A stretch of DNA of 64,000 bases from Marsupella aquatica (taxonomy: Eukaryota > Marchantiophyta): the NCBI GenBank assembly GCA_973895155.1, contig OZ316899.1, positions 9,114,001 to 9,178,000 of the forward strand. Reading direction: 5' to 3'. The notes below the pieces were generated by a model. The model saw nothing but the letters and a program-made list of their open reading frames with translations, was not told the origin of the DNA and did no database searches. The translations under genes were made by a program, and so were the position numbers. How positions within the stretch are numbered: position 1 is the stretch's first letter; every line of letters starts with the position of its first letter. Positions 55,354-64,000 of this stretch are shown here, one piece after another.

Positions 55354-58300
55354 ATGGAACCCAAGCCAAGGCCGGAAGTAAGGACGCCGGGGGAGAGAAT
55401 ACGATTAGGGTTAGGGCGCACTAAGTGTCGGCGGCTAGGGGTAACCAATGATAGGGAAGACCAGAGGAGGAGAGGGGTAAGGACAACTCGCGAGGAATGG
55501 TGGCTCATTTGCAAGCACAAATTGGGCAGACGACTACGGGAGGCCAACTACTGTCAGCTGCTTAGACAAGCACTCTGGGCGGGAGCAGATACGAACGAAC
55601 GACTCAAGGAGGGTATGGGCAACATCAATCAAGCGGCACATTTTTGGGGATGCCTGTTCGAACGGGCAACTGAGTACATTGGGACTTACGAGGACAAAGA
55701 ATTGGAGAGAGCAGCTCGAGAATAGCAGGAGCTCGCTCGACTATGGGAGCTGCAGAAATCTGCCTTCTTAGGAGGAGAATTCATCAAGGCCGAGTTCTTG
55801 TGGACTCCTACTGCCAATCAGCTTGACGACCTTCTGTTTTGCGAAAACAGGATCATCGGCATTCGGGAAGCCATCAACCGCTGCAACGACATACACTGGG
55901 AGTTGAAGGGTAGCACGGAGGGGTGGACAAAGGCAACCGTGCTAGGAGAAACATCCACGGCAGCCGAGATGAAGAGGAAAGGAAACAACAACAAAGAGGC
56001 CACCCCGGCAAAAAGAACAAGGTCGGCGGCACCAAGGAAGCCAGCAGAGCAGGAGGCAGGCGGAAGCCAAAGAGGAGGAGGTCAATCCCATCAATGCCAT
56101 TCCAACAAAGGATGACACCTGGAAAGGCTGGGCAGCGACCCTACTAGAAGAAGTGCAACTGCATTTTGCACGGGAGGAGGATGCATGCTTTACGGCCATG
56201 CAGACCAAGAAGTACCAGGGCTTCATGGCCGGATCCGGCTTGGAAGCCTTCGTAAAATTACCATGGTTGAAGCCGGAGGTGCCGGATTCAGACTTATTAG
56301 AATTCATGGGATCATGGGAGCCCGAGACCAATTCCACAAGGGTGTATGGGAAGGATTTCTATCTCACTCCCCGGGTGATTGCCAAAGTGTTTGGCTTGCC
56401 GATGGGCAATAAGACCAAAGTAGATACCAGGAAGACCTTGCCAGACAAGGAGTTCCGGTCGTTTCCAGGGCCATCGACAAAGAATGGCTTCTTTCAAAAC
56501 ACCTGCACCAACCCACACATAGGAGAAATGATCGATTTCTTGTGGGTGACCATGCATTGTAACTTGCCGAGGGCAGAGATTGGCAAGGCATAGGTCTATC
56601 TGGCGGAGAGGCCAGACCCAAGCCGAGACTACAACGGGTACCTCCTCACCCAACTAAAGAAGATCTTGAAGGAGGAACAGCTGGTGATCGGCATGGGAAG
56701 CGTGTCCCGGCTTGGCTATCACATGCCGCTGTTGTGCCGGTATGCCAGAAGTCAGATCTTTGCCCCAGTACTTCCCCTACAGGCGAGGGCACTAGAGGAA
56801 GTCCCGGAGCAGAGGCCGGCAACAGAGGAGCCCAACCAGCCCGCCAGTCCTATGATCGAGCAGATGTTTTGGCCAAGAAAATAAGACTTGCCGATGCAAC
56901 AATCAGGCATGTAGAATCTGTTGAAATTGCTGGAAAAGGAGAAGAGAACGGCACCGGCAATGGCACCGGCACCAGTACAGGACACTGCCCCAGAGGTCGG
57001 CCTAAGCCGACTCAGGAGGGAAATACTGGAGCCAAGGTGAGAAGGAGGCCAGAACACGAGCCGGGAGTTTGAATGTATGTGGGAGCCTCCAGCCCCGAAT
57101 CGGAGGCAGAACAGCCTAAGGCTCCTGCCCGCGGAAAGCAGAGGGAGAAGACAGCCTGGAAACCAGAGGAGGAACCAGGGCCCGTGATCTATGAGGCCGT
57201 TTTTACGGCGGGACTAGGAGAATAGAGGGGGAAGCCGGGAGTCTAAGCAGTGGAGGAGGCGGTGGAGGACTACAGTAATGATAACTCCGGCTATGGGTTG
57301 GATCATCATGTACCAGGAGTAAGAACCTGTGGCCGCTTTATCCCCACGCTTCCAAGAGTAGTTTGAGGGGATCCCACCCAACAGAGCAGCCCCAAGTTCC
57401 CCCCACCAGATGTCGCTCCCCCGAGCTTTGACGGCATAAAGCAGACGGCACAAGAGTTTCAAGAGCGACTCAGAGAGGAAGAGAAGGCAGCCTTGGCTAG
57501 GGAGAAAGATTTACCAGGAGGAGATTGGCCGGAGGACATCAGGCGGCTTGCCAAAAAAGAAGCAACCCTCTTGCCACCATAGAAGAAATCCGCAGGGCGG
57601 CTTGGGAACAAAGGCCAAGGTGGTTGATGCCGATGACTTCTACTTACTCCACCTATGCTAAAGATAGAGCCATGGAGTACGGGGAGATGTGTGGGGAACT
57701 TGCGCTCAGCATCTTTGGGGAGGAGTTGGAGCAGGGACCCTTTTCCAGAGGGAGATATTGGAGAAGCACCAATTAGAAGAAGCGATGGCTTTGGAGAGAA
57801 GCAAGAACGACGAGGTCATCCGACAGCTTAGGGAGATGGAAGCCAAGGTGGAAGACCTAAAGGCGGCCAAGAAAACCCAAGATGAGCTACGGATTAAACG
57901 GCATGAGCTAAACATCATGCGGGGGCAGTTGGATACCGCGCAGTCTGATAATCAGATTATCAAGGATAAATTGACTCAGACCCAAGGAGAGTTGGCCGAC
58001 GCAATCAAAGATAGGGAGAAGTGGAAGCAAGAGCTGAGAGACGCAGAGGAGGCCCACATAGCAGCCAACAACCGGGCCATGACGGAGACTCAGAGAAGGG
58101 AGAGGGCGTTGAGCAGAAGGAGGCCGAGTTAGGGAAATCCTATCAGGCGATTATCGTGCTGTGGTAGGAGCTCGCATCCATGACGGCCAGCTTCAAGGCC
58201 GACCTCCGTGAGAAAGATGACCAGCTTGACCAAACTTATGCCAAGATGAATAAAATGGAGTCTGAGGTCGTTATGGAACTCGACAAGGAGCTGAGAGCAA

Positions 58301-59028
58301 CCCAGGAGGAGAGGGCTACCTTAAAGAAAGAGTTGGAGGAAGCCCAGAAAGAGTTGGAGGAAGCCCAGAAGGAGTTGAAGGAGGCAAGGAAGGACCTAGA
58401 TGAATTGCAGGAGGAGTTGGAGGAAAGCATGCGGAAGATGGAGAACTTACAGCGGCGGGCCGACAACCAAACGGAGCGGCTGAAGAAACAGGCCGCAGTA
58501 TTTAAGTGCTTAGCTTCATCTATTCCAACTCCAATTGTGGGAACCCCATTACCAGGAGTGGTACTGGCAGAAGGACAAGCCGAGACACACGCCCTGGTGC
58601 CAGAGGTAAGTGGCAAAGGAAAGGGACCAGCTGCCAAAATAGGGAAGAAGAAGAAGCAGAAACCTTCTGGGTCTGGGAGTTATACGGCTCCTCCAGTCGT
58701 TGTGACCAAGGAGGTAAACCCGGCACCAACCTCCGGCATGGTCACGACAATGGATCCACTTGTCAAGGAAGGTGGGGATGGCAAGGCCAAGGCCGGGACA
58801 ACTATTGATGAGGCCGTGGTAGCAAACCCACCACTAGAGCTAGCCGAGGAAACCATAGCCGGGGAGGCCGTGGCCGATACTGATGCCGAAGCCGATGGTG
58901 GACCCAGTTAGGCCGATGAAGAGTTGACTTGGTCCGGGGCAAGTAATCTGTCAGAGGAAGGACCAACGGCAGTGGCTACGGGGGAAGCGTTGGGGGCGTC
59001 CATTGAGGATCCACCACCGGTGTTGTGA
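55354..59028 (+). pseudogene. Family 2 gag-like coiled-coil protein (copy 2)
   Basis: ATG at 55354 to TGA at 59026-59028 spans 1225 codons, about the full family length. Order: basic N-terminus (MEPKPRPEVRTPGERIRLGL), helical block (NINQAAHFWGCLFERATEYI), KRTRSA patch, a globular domain (56153-56760; VYGKDFYLTPRVIAKVFGLP), an acidic/proline linker, about 280 residues of coiled coil, a Lys-rich patch (KIGKKKKQKPSG) and an acidic tail. Stops occur at about 55724 (TAG, where the relative has CGG), 56591, 57070 (TGA for CGA) and 57250, plus frameshifts. No protease, RT or integrase is encoded, so movement would need help from other elements. Confidence 0.65.
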
Positions 59029-59659
59029 TGGTGCAAGGGCGCCGTTCCTTTTAGGAAGGGCGGATGTGGAGGTAGGAGGCGTGAGTGGGTAGGGCGGGCT
59101 CGGATCTCCAAGTTTAGGCTGAGGATTAGGACCAGGAGACGGTCTTGACACTTAGATTAGTGGGATTGCGGATCCACTGGTAGGAGCAACACTTGTGCTC
59201 CTGCCTCACTGTACTTAGGTAGATTACAGTTAGGTAGATTACAGGTAGGATAGATTAAGCTTACGCTGCTAAGAATTGGCAGATCCACTTCCAGGATAAG
59301 TACCTGGGCAACGAGGAGTCCAGGGCCTCTTTCTTAGCAAGTTTTTAGTTGCACCAGCAGGGCTGGGATCAAGTAGTAAGAGAAGCTCTCGGTTAGTTAT
59401 ACAATGACCCTTGTGTATATTCATGTTTCCTCATGCCTAAGAGTTGAATAGAGTTGGCCTCACGGCTTAGTTCGCAGAACTTATGTATGAGATGTGCTGT
59501 TTGTATGGCAAGTGCATGGTATAACTCAATCAAAAGGAGTCATTTTGCTATTTGTGTGTTGCATTAACTTGTGTGAAGAGTGCCCACATCAACTAATAGA
59601 TGAAGGGAAGTAAGCAAGGGAGTGAGAGTTGGATGTGTCAAGCTGAGAGAGGTCTTAGC
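59029..59659 (+). other. Non-coding 3' region of family 2 copy 2
   Basis: No gene is seen. A purine-rich AGGAAGGGCGGA precedes TGTGGAGGTAGG at 59065, resembling a polypurine tract followed by an LTR start, but no copy of the following sequence exists at the 5' end of the element. Confidence 0.5.
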
Positions 59660-59713
59660 GGCTTAACCAAGCCAATTGGGGATCATTCCGGCGGCGGAAT
59701 CCAAATATACCTA
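59660..59713 (+). ncRNA. Two-hairpin 3' RNA module, family 2 copy 2
   Basis: Hairpin 1 is GGCTT-AACC-AAGCC (59660-59673). Hairpin 2 is ATTCCG-GCGG-CGGAAT (59685-59700). The tail is AAATATACCTA (59703-59713). Confidence 0.65.
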
Positions 59714-59838
59714 AAGAAAAGGAGGGGAATACAAGGGAAGGCCTAGATTAGGCCGGCTACGTATCTCATGACCCGATGAAGGATCTGTCCAGTATATGTG
59801 TGTAAAATGTTAATAGTAGTAGTAGAAGGAAGTTAGCA

Positions 59839-59942
59839 GCGTCCCATGCCGCTAAGCCGCGGAAACGGCCTCGCCGAGGGTGAAACCTGCGGGAATCGGC
59901 CTGCGCAGGTGGGTTTCTTGGGTTTGGGGAGCCATGGGACGC
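59839..59942 (+). ncRNA. Long-range stem closing the family 2 3' end (copy 2)
   Basis: GCGTCCCATG (59839-59848) pairs with CATGGGACGC (59933-59942). Inside, CCTGCG (59886-59891) pairs with CGCAGG (59904-59909), and CCTC/GAGG forms a small hairpin near 59870. A multibranched fold at the RNA 3' end is likely. Confidence 0.5.
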
Positions 59943-59953
59943 ACCACAGACTT

Positions 59954-62395
59954 CATGGTTGATTGGTTTGGTGCTGATGTTGGGGATGGTGTCCCTGACA
60001 TTAGTGTTGAAGGAGCTGCCCCCCAAAATGACCCACGACCACAACATACTCTAGAGGGACAACAACAATGGAAGGAGGCTGAGGAACATGCCCGGACACC
60101 TATCTTTGAGGGTGCTCGGTTGAGTCGTTTGTCAGCCATATTGGGGTTGTTGAACATTCAGGCTAAACATAAGGCAAGCAATTCTATGTTATCAGACATA
60201 TTTGAATATTGTCATGACCTGATGTTACCTAGTGAGAATGTGTTGCCAAGAACCTGGAAGGATGCAAAGAAGATTCTCTCATCCATTGGCATGGATTACC
60301 ATATCATTCATGCGTGTGTGAATGATTGCATGTTATTTCATGGGGACAAAGCCCATGTCACAATATGCACCGTGTGTCATGAGCCACGGTATGAGCCAAA
60401 CATGCTAACCCAGAAGGTGCCAAGGAAAGCTGTTTGTTGGTTCTCCATTATTCCTCCCTTGTTGCACATGTATAGATGTTTTGACTTGGCCGAGTTGATG
60501 GTATGGCACAAGAAGCATTGTTCAGAGCCTGGTGTGATGCGATTACCAGTTGACTCTCCTGCTCATAAACATGTAGAGTCAACATGGCCAGATTTTGAGC
60601 GTGACCCTCGGCATGTGCGATTGGGGTTGGCTTCAGATGGGGTTAGCCCTCATTCACTTGGGGGGAAGGGGAGGCCTACATTGGTTTGGCCAGTGGTTCT
60701 CATGAATTACAACCTTCCACCATGGTTGTCCATGAAAAAGGGCTTTTTGTTGTTATCTTTGATTATCCCAGGGCCAAAGAAGGTGAAGAACATGGACACC
60801 TACATGGCATTACTGGTTCAGGAACTCCAAAATTTATGGGAGGGAGTATAGGCATATGATGGTCGAAAGATTAAAGAGGGTTTATCATGGGTTTTCAAAC
60901 TGAAAGGAATTTGTATGTGGACCATGCATGACTATCCAGGTAAGAACTGTTACACTATAGTACTTACTTATTTAATTTCCATCATATGAGGATGCATGGT
61001 ATTATTTTCTTTTCTTTGTCAATCATAACACAATCATTTGCTGATGTTTTTTTGGCAGGCTTTGGTTTTGTCAGTGGGTTGCAAACCCAAGGCTACAAAG
61101 CTTGCTCCACTTATGGCCCAGGCCTTGGTGATATAGCCAAGTACTCATCGCACCTTCACAAGATTATTTATCTTGGGCATACAAAATTTCTCCCAATGGG
61201 ACATGCAATGAGGTTTGATCCACTTCTATTTTCCTCCATTGATATGCCTCTTGGTGATGAGCGTGAAGTACCTGAGCCAACAACTTTTGCACACTGGAAA
61301 GACTTGGCTGATAGAGTGGCTGACCCTGAGGATCCCATGCAGTTTGAGGGTAGTGGGTTGACAAGGTGGAGTATTCTAACCACTTTGCCCTATTGGGGAG
61401 AATTGAAGATCCGCCATCTATTAGATCCCATGCACATTGAGGGGAATGTGGGAAAGGCATTGATAAAAGCTTTCTATGGAGAGAAGGACACTAACTTCAG
61501 GGAGGCTTGTGAAGATCTTGAGATGCATCCAGATGTGTGGGTGACAACTGATCCAGTCACAGGGATGGAACATCGACCATCAGCTCCATGGGTGCTTCCT
61601 GTTGGACAACGAAGGGAGTTTCAAAACCGCATAGGAGACATGAGGTTTCCAACCGGTTATAGAGCCAATCTTCGAAAGGCTTTTGGGATGGAGGACAATC
61701 ATAAGTGGCCACGATATTTGAAGACACATGACTACCACCGACTATTGCAACATATATTGCCCGTGGCAATAATAGGTTTGGCAAGTGAAGAAGTGCAAGA
61801 TGCCCTTTGGTCATTGGGAAAACTGTTGAGATGGATATGCTCAAAGGAGATTTATAGTGAGGAGATCCCAGGGATGAAGGTATTGGCTGCAGAGGTGGTA
61901 CTGTGCAAGTTGGAGAAGGCCCTCCCTCCTTCCTTTTTTGATTATCAAGTGCATTTACTTGTTCACCTTGTTCATGAGGTTGCCATTGCGGGTCCTGTGC
62001 ATTGTCGGTGGATGTATTGGTTGAAACGGTACATGGCAGTTTTAAAGGGATATGTACAAAACCGTGCAAGAGTTGAGGGAAGCATGGCTACAGGATATTT
62101 GGCAGCAGAAAGTATGTTTTATTGCAGCAACATATTAGCCACAATAGATTGTACCTCTCCCCGTACTTGGAAGGAGGAGAGGGAGGATGAGGTGGATTGT
62201 TTGACAGAGGCCACCAAAACCCGCATGTCCAAATAACAACAGGCAACCGTGTTATTGGAACATTGAAGGGTGATTTGAATATTCCGCACTCCGAGAAGAG
62301 ATTTCCAGGGCACGAAAAGGAGGAAAAATTCTTTGAATGCCGACATTCACCAGAAGTACATTCTAGGTGGACTTGTCGCCAATTACACGAAGGTT
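59954..62395 (+). pseudogene. tnp2-type CACTA transposase, main part
   Basis: It resumes as FMVDWFGADVGDG. Family features: FEYCHDLMLPSENVLPRTW, HACVNDCMLF, CTVCHEPRYE, LGLASDGVSPH, LMNYNLPPWLSMKKGF, LIIPGPKKVKNMDTYM and, after the intron, HLLDPMHIEGNVGKAL. An intron at 60940-61058 has GTAAGA and TTGGCAG. A TAG at about 60849-60851 (GV-stop-AYDG) interrupts exon 1. After the stop at 62236, another frame supplies the expected C-terminal tail ([20 protein letters not shown]), so a frameshift or missed intron lies near 62230. It catalyses cut-and-paste transposition; this copy is inactive. Confidence 0.88.
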
Positions 62396-63325
62396 AGTGT
62401 ACCAGTAACCTTTATGGTCGTTGCAATTGGGACTATCATTTGAGATAGATGTCAACTTTTTTAGGCTCTCGTCTATGTTTTACTAAATCTCTTGTTCCCC
62501 TTAGAGATGTTGGGGGATGATGCCCTTGAGAAATATATATCACTACAACACTATCGGCCGGTTTTGCGAAGACAATCTCATTGCAACTAACAAGCCCCTG
62601 ATTTTCATAATTCTGGCCATTGCGAACATACGCGCATCGCACCACCTTCACACTTTGCGAACCTAATAACTTCGCACACGGACCATCGCAACGGCATCGC
62701 AACACCATGGCAAACTGCGAAGCTGAGAGGTTTGCAAGATTCAATACTTGTGCGATCCATTATACGTCGCATAAGGTTCGCAAACATACACGCACACGTC
62801 CCGCACGGGCATCGATATTTGAGAAGGATTTACCATCGCATCATATTTGCGAAAGATATTGGTTCAATTGTTTTGATGGGGATTGTATGACAAAGAGCAA
62901 TACCGGTGATTTCAGAAGTTTGTGAACGGTTTCGATTAGGAAAGTGCGATCCTAGAAGTATCACAAAAACCCAACATATTTGGATCTGAAGTTTTGAAGT
63001 TAATTGACTCAAAAAGTGCGACGCCTTGGGGTTTATATTGTGTGATGGGAATGAGTTCTTAAAGGGTTCGCAAAATTATGATCACAGAGGATTCAATACA
63101 TTATTTGCAAGGGGTTTTCCTTGGGACCCAATGTGGAAGGCAAAATTGTTGTTTTATAAAATGGAAAAGCATGAACAAAATGATAGGGCTTCAAAGAACC
63201 CTATACATGGACAAGAGGGGGGAAATATCTGGTGCTAGGTCCGCCCTTCTAAACCTATGCTGCCTCTTCCTACCCTAAGCTCCGGCATGACAAGTCACTC
63301 TCATGCATGTATCTCTACAAAATAA
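62396..63325. other. Spacer with second CACTA terminus and subterminal repeats
   Basis: No gene is supported. Between 62555 and 62910 TTGCGAA/TTCGCAA and ATCGCA motifs are dense, as expected next to a CACTA end. Confidence 0.5.
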
Positions 63326-63610
63326 CTAGAATGGGCTCTTGCGGCTCCTCTTGGTTGGCTTCTTGGCTGGCTTCTTGCCCTTATCCTTCCGGGGATCCTG
63401 TTGGTGACGGGTGCGTGATGGCCGTCGGCGATCCTGCTCCTGCTCCTCTGGCTCCTCTTGCCCCTCCTGCTCCTCCTCCTCCTCCTCAGGGTCCTCCTCC
63501 TCCCCCTGGTCATCAACGTGTGCTGATGACACACGACTACCACCACTACCACGGTGGGAAGAACCTACCTCACGACTACTCATTAGTTTCCGCAAGACAT
63601 AAAGGGTCAC
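63326..63610 (-). CDS. ORF1 exon of the second CACTA element
   Basis: The minus-strand frame has a Ser/Gly start (SSHRGSGGSRVSS), an acidic run (DDQGEEEDPEEEEEEQEGQ), Arg/Lys-rich sequence and the end RSRKSPF. The layout and last residues equal those at 49973-50320. The element is cut by the window edge, so the main ORF1 exon is not visible. Confidence 0.5.
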   Translation of the reverse strand: MTLYVLRKLMSSREVGSSHRGSGGSRVSSAHVDDQGEEEDPEEEEEEQEGQEEPEEQEQDRRRPSRTRHQQDPRKDKGKKPAKKPTKRSRKSPF

Positions 63611-64000
63611 TCACAATGTTTGCATGCTAATCATATGGTTCACACTTAGACACTTATAGTAGCCAACTCGGCATCTACCATTGCAAAGAGGTACTTTTGT
63701 CCATGCTCTATCGCCACCTCAATATGCTTTTTTGATATCTTCCTTTTGTACCTCCGATACTGCCATGCATAAAACCAATTAAAATTGGTTAAATTTGCCC
63801 TTAAGCATACCCTATAGCCACAAGTGACGCCTAAATCCTCAACTACTAAACACGACCCCAAAAAATTTTAAAATTCAAATTTGCGAACCTATAAGCATGG
63901 CAACTTGCAAACCACATTTTTTGCGAAGGCGTTGCAATGGAGTTTGCAATGCGCATTTGTTCGCAAAGGCATCGGAAAATTGAAATGGAAAAAGTCCATG
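63611..64000. other. Window end: CACTA interior without a supported gene
   Basis: Short ORFs only. TTGCGAA-type motifs recur near 63880-63975. Confidence 0.4.

Larger units (their letters stand above)
55239..59948 (+). mobile_element. LTR-less element, family 2 copy 2 (TSD GACTT)
   Basis: It starts TGTGATGCC and ends GGACGCACCACA. GACTT flanks it at 55234-55238 and 59949-59953; removal restores the tnp2 reading frame. At 4710 bp with no nested insertion it is the best view of the family: short 5' leader, one long gag-like ORF (55354-59028), an 0.9-kb non-coding 3' part, the two-hairpin module (59660-59713) and a long-range stem (59839-59942). Confidence 0.93.
49216..64000 (+). mobile_element. 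CACTA (En/Spm) transposon, left end to window edge
   Basis: It starts CACTACAACACTATGG inside the gypsy RNase H coding region. It contains a minus-strand ORF1 (49973-52048), a plus-strand SET-domain gene (53648-54807) and a plus-strand tnp2 transposase (55107-62395). The ends are rich in TTGCGAA/TTCGCAA motifs, typical of CACTA subterminal repeats. The right end is not in the window unless 62541 belongs to it. The interior is interrupted by family 2 copy 2. Confidence 0.85.
62541..64000 (+). mobile_element. Second CACTA terminus, same orientation
   Basis: CACTACAACACTATCGG at 62541 repeats the left terminus at 49216 over its first 14 bases and is followed by the same TTGCGAA-type motifs. A minus-strand exon similar to that at 49973 follows at 63326-63610. 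This is best read as a second CACTA element of the same family inserted near the end of the first. The right end lies outside the window. Confidence 0.7.

Overview
The window is repeat-dominated nuclear DNA of a plant-lineage eukaryote. Nearly every recognisable reading frame belongs to a transposable element (TE): Ty3/gypsy retrotransposons with a plant-type PBS, CACTA/En-Spm transposons with plant-type tnp2 transposase, a MULE-like transposon, and a group of 4-5 kb LTR-less elements. A gypsy polyprotein that contains a DNA cytosine methyltransferase suggests a streptophyte (charophyte) alga such as Chara or a relative; this is inference. I found no rRNA or tRNA gene, no CRISPR array and no intact single-copy host gene.

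Layout. (1) 1-7965: a decayed gypsy element with two LTR-like copies (1-1640 and about 7175-7965). The first is split by a solo LTR (458-1303, TSD ATGT). Its RT remnant is split by an LTR-less element (1668-6375, TSD ACAGG), which itself holds an antisense gag fragment (about 2674-3874). (2) About 7966-12207 plus 33199-about 40300: a large degraded DNA transposon with a plus-strand DDE transposase, a minus-strand gene with the fold of amino (N6A/N4C) DNA methyltransferases, and a captured gag-like segment. (3) Inside it, 12208-33198 is a second LTR-less element (TSD ACAAG). That element contains two gypsy elements: a minus-strand one encoding PR-DNMT-RT-RH-IN-PHD (15470-25162, TSD AGGC) and a plus-strand one (25726-32317, TSD ACGT). 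(4) About 40300-49215: a third gypsy element whose LTR carries an LTR-less element (41187-43702, TSD GCTAC). It is cut off by (5) a CACTA transposon starting at 49216, with a minus-strand ORF1, a plus-strand SET-domain gene and a tnp2 transposase. The transposase exon is split by a second copy of the LTR-less family found at 12208 (55239-59948, TSD GACTT). A second CACTA terminus begins at 62541.

Two themes stand out. First, three unrelated TE types here carry chromatin- or DNA-modifying modules: a C5-DNMT plus a PHD finger in a gypsy polyprotein, a SET domain in a CACTA element, and an amino-methyltransferase-like protein in a MULE-like transposon. Second, four insertions from three families (1668-6375, 12208-33198, 55239-59948, 41187-43702) share a TGTGAYGCC 5' end, an ACA 3' end, perfect 5-bp TSDs, no detectable LTR pair, and a two-hairpin module near the 3' end in which one stem shows a compensatory base-pair change. 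This looks like an uncharacterised element superfamily. Most stop codons in the elements fit C-to-T change, often CGA to TGA, as expected in methylated DNA.
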